Source: Laceyella putida
Lineage (GTDB): Bacteria; Bacillota; Bacilli; Thermoactinomycetales; Thermoactinomycetaceae
Direction: 5' to 3'
NCBI RefSeq assembly: GCF_042665195.1
Contig: NZ_JBHTBW010000047.1
Span: 124,001-188,000 of the forward strand
DNA: 64,000 nucleotides
Of this stretch, positions 59,765 to 64,000 are shown in pieces. A model generated the notes under the pieces. That model was not told where the DNA came from and did no database searches. It saw nothing but the letters and a program-made list of their open reading frames with translations. The position numbers and the translations under genes were made by a program. Numbering within the stretch: position 1 is the stretch's first letter; each line of letters begins with the position of its first letter.

Positions 59765-59992
59765 ATGAAAGAACTGATTGAATGGATTGCGTGTTCCTTG
59801 GTGGATCACCCCGATCAAGTGAAGGTGACTGAGCGGGTGGCTGAGGATCGGGTCATCTACGAATTGTCAGTTGCCAAAGAGGATCTGGGAAAAGTGATTG
59901 GCCGACAAGGGCGGATCGCCAAAGCGATTCGTACGGTGGTCAGCCGAGCACATGGGAAGGAGAAGAAACGCGTATGGGTCGAAATCAAATGA
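59765..59992 (+). CDS. khpA: KH-domain RNA-binding protein KhpA (YlqC)
   Basis: 75 residues, a single KH domain with the GxxG loop in KVIGRQGRIAKAIRTVV. It acts with KhpB/Jag in RNA binding and cell-size control. The start at 59765 follows GGAGGGT. Confidence 0.95.
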   Translation: MKELIEWIACSLVDHPDQVKVTERVAEDRVIYELSVAKEDLGKVIGRQGRIAKAIRTVVSRAHGKEKKRVWVEIK

Positions 59993-60008
59993 GTGGGGAG
60001 GATGCGGC

Positions 60009-60539
60009 ATGAATACAGCGGAATACCTCAATGTTGGCCGATTTGTGGGCACACATGGCGTTCGCGGTGAAGTGCGCATTCTCTCGGTTACGGATTTCCC
60101 CGATGTGCGGTTTGCGCCTGGCAGCACCCTTCTCCTTGCCCATCCCAGCATGAAGGAGCCACTCTCTTTGACGGTGGAAAAGAGTCGTCCCCATAAATCG
60201 GTATGGTTGGTCAAGTTTAAGGAATGGGACAACATCAACGAAGCGGAGCCTTACAAAGGCGGTAAGTTCGTGGTGTCGAAAGAGGATCTCGCGCCTGTGA
60301 ACGAAGAGGAAGGGGAATTTTACTTCCACCAGATCATCGGCTGTACCGTTGTGACGACAGAGGGAAAAGAACTGGGCACGGTAAGGGACATTTTGGCTTT
60401 GCCGGCCAACGACGTATGGGTGGTAAGGCCGGATGGCAAAGGCAAGGAGCTTTTGCTTCCCTATATTGCGGATGTGGTGAAACAGGTTGACATTAAGGAG
60501 CGGCGGATTACGATCGAGTGGATGGAGGGGCTTGACTGA
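60009..60539 (+). CDS. rimM: Ribosome maturation factor RimM
   Basis: 176 residues. N-terminal beta barrel (LNVGRFVGTHGVRGEVRI) and C-terminal PRC-barrel (QIIGCTVVTTEGKELGTV, LLLPYIADVV). Helps assemble the 30S head around S19. The ATG at 60009 follows GGGGAGGAT; a much longer upstream frame overlaps khpA and is rejected. Confidence 0.96.
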   Translation: MNTAEYLNVGRFVGTHGVRGEVRILSVTDFPDVRFAPGSTLLLAHPSMKEPLSLTVEKSRPHKSVWLVKFKEWDNINEAEPYKGGKFVVSKEDLAPVNEEEGEFYFHQIIGCTVVTTEGKELGTVRDILALPANDVWVVRPDGKGKELLLPYIADVVKQVDIKERRITIEWMEGLD

Positions 60540-60540
60540 A

Positions 60541-61296
60541 GTGCCACAGATTCGATTTGATGTGTTAACCCTTTTTCCGGAGATGTTTTCGGGATTTTTG
60601 CATTCCAGTATTATTAAAAAAGCTCATGAAAAAGGGTTGATTGAAACACAGCTCATCAATTTCCGTGATTATGCCACGGATAAGCACCGTACAGTGGATG
60701 ATATGCCCTATGGCGGTGGCGGTGGCATGGTGCTCAAGCCAGAGCCGATCTTCACGGCGATCGATGAACTCTTGACCCATACGGATGAGCGTCCGCCCAT
60801 TCTGCTCATGTCACCGCAAGGAAAACCATTTACGCAAAAGAAAGCAGAAGAACTTGCCGAGCATTCCCATCTCATCTTCCTTTGTGGCCATTATGAAGGT
60901 TATGATGAACGCATTCGCCAGCATCTGGTTACGGAGGAGATCTCCATCGGCGATTATGTCCTCACTGGGGGCGAATTGCCGGCCATGGTGATCATGGACA
61001 GTGTGAGTCGGCTCGTGCCAGGTGTGTTGGGCAATGAGTCCTCCGCCGTGACGGATTCCTTTTCCACCGGGCTCCTCGAGTACCCGCAGTATACGCGTCC
61101 AGCGGAGTACCGCGGACTCAAGGTACCGGATGTCTTGCTGTCGGGACATCATGCGCGGATCGAACAATGGCGGCGCCAAGAGTCGCTCCGGCGCACTTGG
61201 GAGCGCCGGCCCGATTTGTTGGAGAGTGCTCCGCTCACCGCTGAAGATCGCCAATTCTTGCGGGAATTGGAAAAGAGTGTGCGCCAAGGCGAGTAA
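60541..61296 (+). CDS. trmD: tRNA (guanine-37-N1) methyltransferase TrmD
   Basis: 251 residues. A SPOUT methyltransferase. FDVLTLFPEMFSGFL, YGGGGGMVLKPEP, then the trefoil knot LCGHYEGYDERI, SIGDYVLTGGELPAMVI. The start is uncertain: GTG at 60541 or TTG at 60532, with GGAGG at 60524-60528. Confidence 0.96.
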   Translation: MPQIRFDVLTLFPEMFSGFLHSSIIKKAHEKGLIETQLINFRDYATDKHRTVDDMPYGGGGGMVLKPEPIFTAIDELLTHTDERPPILLMSPQGKPFTQKKAEELAEHSHLIFLCGHYEGYDERIRQHLVTEEISIGDYVLTGGELPAMVIMDSVSRLVPGVLGNESSAVTDSFSTGLLEYPQYTRPAEYRGLKVPDVLLSGHHARIEQWRRQESLRRTWERRPDLLESAPLTAEDRQFLRELEKSVRQGE

Positions 61297-61325
61297 TTGT
61301 TTTCAATCAGGTCGTATGATACAAT
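61297..61325 (+). promoter_or_regulatory. SigA promoter of rplS
   Basis: TTGTTT (61297-61302), a 17-bp spacer and TACAAT (61320-61325) with an extended TG at 61317-61318, directly after the trmD stop. Confidence 0.7.
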
Positions 61326-61380
61326 ATTCTCCGTTCATAGGAAAACGGAGCCAATGCTTGGATTTGTTATTGAAAGGAGG
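61326..61380 (+). ncRNA. Candidate L19 ribosomal-protein leader
   Basis: The roughly 60-nt leader between the rplS promoter and start forms a CTCCGTT/AACGGAG hairpin (61329-61350) and ends in the ribosome-binding site GAAAGGAGG. An autoregulatory L19 leader is described for low-GC Gram-positives in this position. Identity is inferred from place and shape only. Confidence 0.55.
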
Positions 61381-61389
61381 TTGGCTGGC

Positions 61390-61737
61390 ATGCGTCCAAT
61401 CATTCGTGAAATCACTGAAGGGCAACTTCGTAAAGATATTCCTCAATTCCGTGCGGGTGACACCTTGCGTGTACACGTAAAGGTTAAAGAGGGTCAACGC
61501 GAACGTATTCAGGTTTTCGAAGGCGTTGTAATCCAACGTCGCGGCGGTGGCGTTTCCGAAACTTTCACCGTTCGTAAAATCTCTTACGGCGTAGGGGTTG
61601 AGCGTACCTTCCCATTACACTCCCCACGCATCGAGAAAATCGAAGTAACTCGTCGCGGTAAAGTGCGTCGTGCGAAACTGTACTACCTGCGCAACCTGCG
61701 CGGTAAAGCGGCTCGCATTAAAGAACTGCACCGCTAA
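61390..61737 (+). CDS. rplS: 50S ribosomal protein L19
   Basis: 115 residues: ITEGQLRKDIPQFRAGDTLR, GVVIQRRGGGVSETFTVRKI, RRAKLYYLRNLRGKAARIKE. Sits at the 30S-50S interface. ATG at 61390, 9 nt after AAGGAGG; codons are those of a highly expressed gene (CGT, GGT, GTA rich) compared with neighbours. Confidence 0.98.
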   Translation: MRPIIREITEGQLRKDIPQFRAGDTLRVHVKVKEGQRERIQVFEGVVIQRRGGGVSETFTVRKISYGVGVERTFPLHSPRIEKIEVTRRGKVRRAKLYYLRNLRGKAARIKELHR

Positions 61738-61753
61738 GCGTCGTGTATTGAAG

Positions 61754-61784
61754 AAAGGGCTTGGATGTTCAAGCCCTTTTTCTC
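61754..61784 (+). terminator. Intrinsic terminator after rplS
   Basis: AAAGGGCTTG/CAAGCCCTTT 10-bp stem, 6-nt loop, T tract. Confidence 0.96.
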
Positions 61785-61817
61785 ACATTTATTTCCTTTT
61801 CCAAGCAAGGCAGGTAA

Positions 61818-62375
61818 ATGGGGGAACTTATCATGAAACTGCCGATGTCTCGCTCGGAGCGGCTGCGTAGACGAAGAAGGATCAGAGCGAGAGAATGGAC
61901 GGTTGCGGTGTTGCTGGCAGTGTCACTGGCAGTCATGATCCGCATCTTTGTGTTTGAACCTTTTAATGTCGTTGGACCCTCGATGCAAACGACATTGGAA
62001 ACAGGGAATTTGATACTGGTGAACAAGCTGGTTTACCGCTTTGGTGAACCCCGCCGCGGCGAAGTGGTGGTGTTTCACGCGCCGCATCACAAAGATTATG
62101 TGAAACGTGTGATCGCCCTTCCCGGAGAAACGGTGGAGGCAAAAAATAATAAAATCCTCATCAACGGCAAGATTATGGAAGAGCCTTATCTTGTGGCTGA
62201 GATGCGCACACGGGATTTTGATCTGGTGAAGGTGCCGCCGGGCAAAGTGTTTGTGTTGGGAGATAATCGTTTGGATAGCACGGATAGCCGAGTCATTGGC
62301 CCGATTGGCATGTCCGCGATTGTTGGCCGTGCGGAAATCGTTTATTGGCCGTTCAATCATTGGAAATTACTATAA
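61818..62375 (+). CDS. lepB: Type I signal peptidase
   Basis: 185 residues. A basic N-terminus (RSERLRRRRRIRAR) precedes one membrane helix (about 28-45). The Ser-Lys protease motifs are GPSMQTTL (near 53), YVKRVIALPGE (near 94) and GDNRLDSTDSR (near 149). It cleaves signal peptides outside the membrane. ATG at 61818 or, five codons later, at 61833. Confidence 0.96.
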   Translation: MGELIMKLPMSRSERLRRRRRIRAREWTVAVLLAVSLAVMIRIFVFEPFNVVGPSMQTTLETGNLILVNKLVYRFGEPRRGEVVVFHAPHHKDYVKRVIALPGETVEAKNNKILINGKIMEEPYLVAEMRTRDFDLVKVPPGKVFVLGDNRLDSTDSRVIGPIGMSAIVGRAEIVYWPFNHWKLL

Positions 62376-62387
62376 AGGAAGATAACC

Positions 62388-62417
62388 AAAGGGCTTGAGC
62401 ATGATCAAGCTCTTTTC
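62388..62417 (+). terminator. Intrinsic terminator after lepB
   Basis: AAAGGGCTTG/CAAGCTCTTT stem with one wobble pair, 8-nt loop, TTTTCCC tail. The left arm is identical to that of the rplS terminator. Confidence 0.78.
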
Positions 62418-62473
62418 CCATCTCTGTACATAGCAAGATTTGATAAAATTAGGTCAGGAAAGGGATTCACAGA

Positions 62474-63379
62474 ATGATGAACACAATTCAATGGTTTCCG
62501 GGGCATATGGCCAAAGCCCGGCGCCAAGTAACGGAGAAGCTGAACTTGGTCGACATCGTGATTGAGCTGCTCGATGCCCGTTTGCCGATGTCGAGCCGCA
62601 ATCCGATGATGAATGAGATCGTGAAGGATAAGCCCCGGTTGATTTTGTTGACGAAAAGTGATCTGGCGGATGAACAGGTCACCAAAGAGTGGAAAGCTTA
62701 TTTCAGTGAGCAAGGGATCCATGTATTGCCGATTGATGCCCAGTCAGGCAAAGGGGTGAATCAGATCGTGCCCCAGTGTGAACGGGTTTTGGCTCCATTG
62801 TTTGCGGCAAGGGAGAAAAAAGGGATCCAATCGAGAAAGTTTCGCGTCATGGTGGTGGGGATTCCCAACGTGGGAAAGTCGACCATCATTAACCGCTTAG
62901 CCAAAAGGAATGCGACTGTGACGGGAGATCGCCCGGGTGTCACCAAAGCGCAGCAGTGGATTCGGGTGGGACAATCGATGGAAATCCTGGATACCCCGGG
63001 AATCCTATGGCCCAAATTCGACGATCCCACAGTGGGGATGAGGTTGGCCGTCAGCGGTGCGATCAAAGGGGAAATCCTCCCGATCGATGAAGTGGCCCTT
63101 TATGCGTTGGAGTTTCTCGCCGAACGATATCCGACTTACCTGATGGAACGCTATAAGTTAAAAGACTTGGCGGCGTTTGAACGGGTTGGGTTGATGGAGG
63201 AAATCGGCAAAAAACGCGGCTGCCTCATTCGCGGTGGGGAAGTGGATTATGAAAAAACGGCGGAAATCATTTTAACGGATTTGCGTGCGGGGAGAATCGG
63301 ACGCATTACGTTGGAGAAACCAGAGGATTGGTTAAAGGAAGAGGAGAATCTGGATGAAACGGACGATTCCCGAGATTAA
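62474..63379 (+). CDS. rbgA: Ribosome biogenesis GTPase RbgA (YlqF)
   Basis: 301 residues. Late 50S assembly. Circularly permuted GTPase: TKSD (near 60), GIPNVGKSTI (near 130), DTPGILWPKF (near 175); the N-terminal IQWFPGHMAKARRQV is the family signature. C-terminal ANTAR-like helices follow. It overlaps rnhB by 26 bp. The start follows AGGAAAGG. Confidence 0.97.
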   Translation: MMNTIQWFPGHMAKARRQVTEKLNLVDIVIELLDARLPMSSRNPMMNEIVKDKPRLILLTKSDLADEQVTKEWKAYFSEQGIHVLPIDAQSGKGVNQIVPQCERVLAPLFAAREKKGIQSRKFRVMVVGIPNVGKSTIINRLAKRNATVTGDRPGVTKAQQWIRVGQSMEILDTPGILWPKFDDPTVGMRLAVSGAIKGEILPIDEVALYALEFLAERYPTYLMERYKLKDLAAFERVGLMEEIGKKRGCLIRGGEVDYEKTAEIILTDLRAGRIGRITLEKPEDWLKEEENLDETDDSRD

Positions 63380-64000
63380 AGAATGGTTGCGGACAACGGA
63401 GAACGTCGCTCCTGAAGAATTGGAGCGGTTATTAAACGATGGCAGGGCTGGCGTGCGCAAGTTGGTGGAGAGCTACCAAAAAGAACAAGTCCGCAAACAG
63501 AAGGAACGCGACCGCATCGAGAAGATGTGGGAAGTTGAGCGTCGGTATTGGGCGCAAGGGGTTCAGCATGTGGCGGGAGTGGATGAAGCGGGGCGTGGCC
63601 CGTTGGCGGGTCCCGTGGTTGCCGCCGCAGTCATTTTGCCTTCCCACTTCGATGCGACGGGAATGAACGATTCCAAGCAATTGTCAGAGGAGATGCGGTT
63701 GACCCTGAAACAACGGATTGAACAAGAGGCACTGGCGATCGGCGTGGGGATCGTCGATGCGGCGTACATTGACAAACACAATATCTTGCAAGCCACTTAT
63801 CAGGCGATGCGCATCGCGTTATCCCAATTAACTCCCGCACCCCAGATGATTTTGGCCGACGCCGTGAAGATTCCCGGAGTGGCCATCCCGCAACAGGGAA
63901 TCATTAAAGGGGACAGCTTAAGCCATTCCATCGCCGCAGCCTCCATCATCGCCAAAACCACCCGGGACTTGTTGATGAAACAAGCGGCGCAAGAGTATCC
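63354..64000 (+). CDS. rnhB: Ribonuclease HII (3' end outside the window)
   Basis: 215 codons are visible and the frame is still open. An N-terminal charged helical extension (about 1-70) precedes the catalytic domain: GVDEAGRGPLAGPVVAAAV (near 75), MNDSKQLSEEMR and KGDSLSHSIAAASIIAKTTRD. Removes RNA from RNA-DNA hybrids and misincorporated ribonucleotides. ATG at 63354 after GGAAGAGGAG, inside rbgA, as in B. subtilis. Confidence 0.95.
   Translation, partial: MKRTIPEIKEWLRTTENVAPEELERLLNDGRAGVRKLVESYQKEQVRKQKERDRIEKMWEVERRYWAQGVQHVAGVDEAGRGPLAGPVVAAAVILPSHFDATGMNDSKQLSEEMRLTLKQRIEQEALAIGVGIVDAAYIDKHNILQATYQAMRIALSQLTPAPQMILADAVKIPGVAIPQQGIIKGDSLSHSIAAASIIAKTTRDLLMKQAAQEY

Noticed and set aside
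59898..60008. Long N-terminal extension of RimM
   Set aside because: It is an out-of-frame reading of khpA; the ATG at 60009 with GGGGAGG matches family length.
1..64000. CRISPR arrays, tRNA/rRNA genes, prophage or complete insertion sequences
   Set aside because: No regularly spaced repeats, cloverleaf-like genes, phage structural genes or transposase genes were seen on either strand.

Overview
The window is a gene-dense chromosomal segment of roughly 50% GC from an endospore-forming Gram-positive bacterium of the order Bacillales. Spore genes (spoVM, a gerA/gerB/gerC-type receptor operon, ylbJ), FapR control of lipid synthesis and the thiN-spoVM-rpmB-yloU-yloV order support this. Membership of the Thermoactinomycetaceae is my best guess, but it is an inference from overall look and was not tested. 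Nearly all genes are on the + strand; only hsp20, a MurJ/SpoVB-type flippase gene, rpmB and ylbJ are on the - strand.

Layout. 0-9.4 kb is the looser, accessory part: pgi, a ROK repressor followed at once by a 5'-truncated MATE gene, an M42 aminopeptidase behind three hairpins, an amino-acid permease, hsp20 and the flippase. 9.5-18.3 kb is the classical yicC-remA-gmk-rpoZ-coaBC-priA-def-fmt-rsmB run. 18.3-23.5 kb holds an inserted pirin gene, a small membrane protein and the germination receptor operon. 23.6-30.3 kb is rlmN-prpC-prkC-rsgA-rpe-thiT-thiN-spoVM. 30.5-37.8 kb is rpmB (-), yloU, fakA, a DegV protein, sdaAB, sdaAA and recG. 37.9-38.9 kb holds two genes I do not recognise. 39.1-44.3 kb is the ylb-type block (rsmD, coaD, ylbJ, patatin, ylbL, yceD, rpmF), which lies elsewhere on the Bacillus subtilis chromosome. 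44.3-51.0 kb is a complete FapR-controlled type II fatty-acid cluster plus rnc. 51.0-52.9 kb is a small insertion carrying a Fur-box FhuF-like gene and csaA. 53-64 kb is smc-ftsY-ylxM-ffh-rpsP-khpA-rimM-trmD-rplS-lepB-rbgA-rnhB (rnhB runs off the end).

How the genes work together: translation and ribosome maturation (def, fmt, rsmB, rlmN, rsmD, rsgA, rimM, trmD, rbgA, ribosomal proteins), protein targeting (ftsY, ffh, ylxM, lepB), lipid synthesis (fapR to fabF, with fakA/DegV for fatty-acid uptake) and coenzyme A supply (coaBC, coaD) dominate.

The most unusual item is a roughly 195-bp non-coding repeat present twice in the same orientation (6936-7130 and 30298-30489). Each copy lies between a gene's stop codon and the next intrinsic terminator and is flanked by imperfect or short direct repeats. 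The two copies differ in ways that preserve base pairing, so it may be a structured RNA, possibly carried by a small mobile element. I saw no CRISPR array, rRNA or tRNA, complete insertion sequence or prophage.
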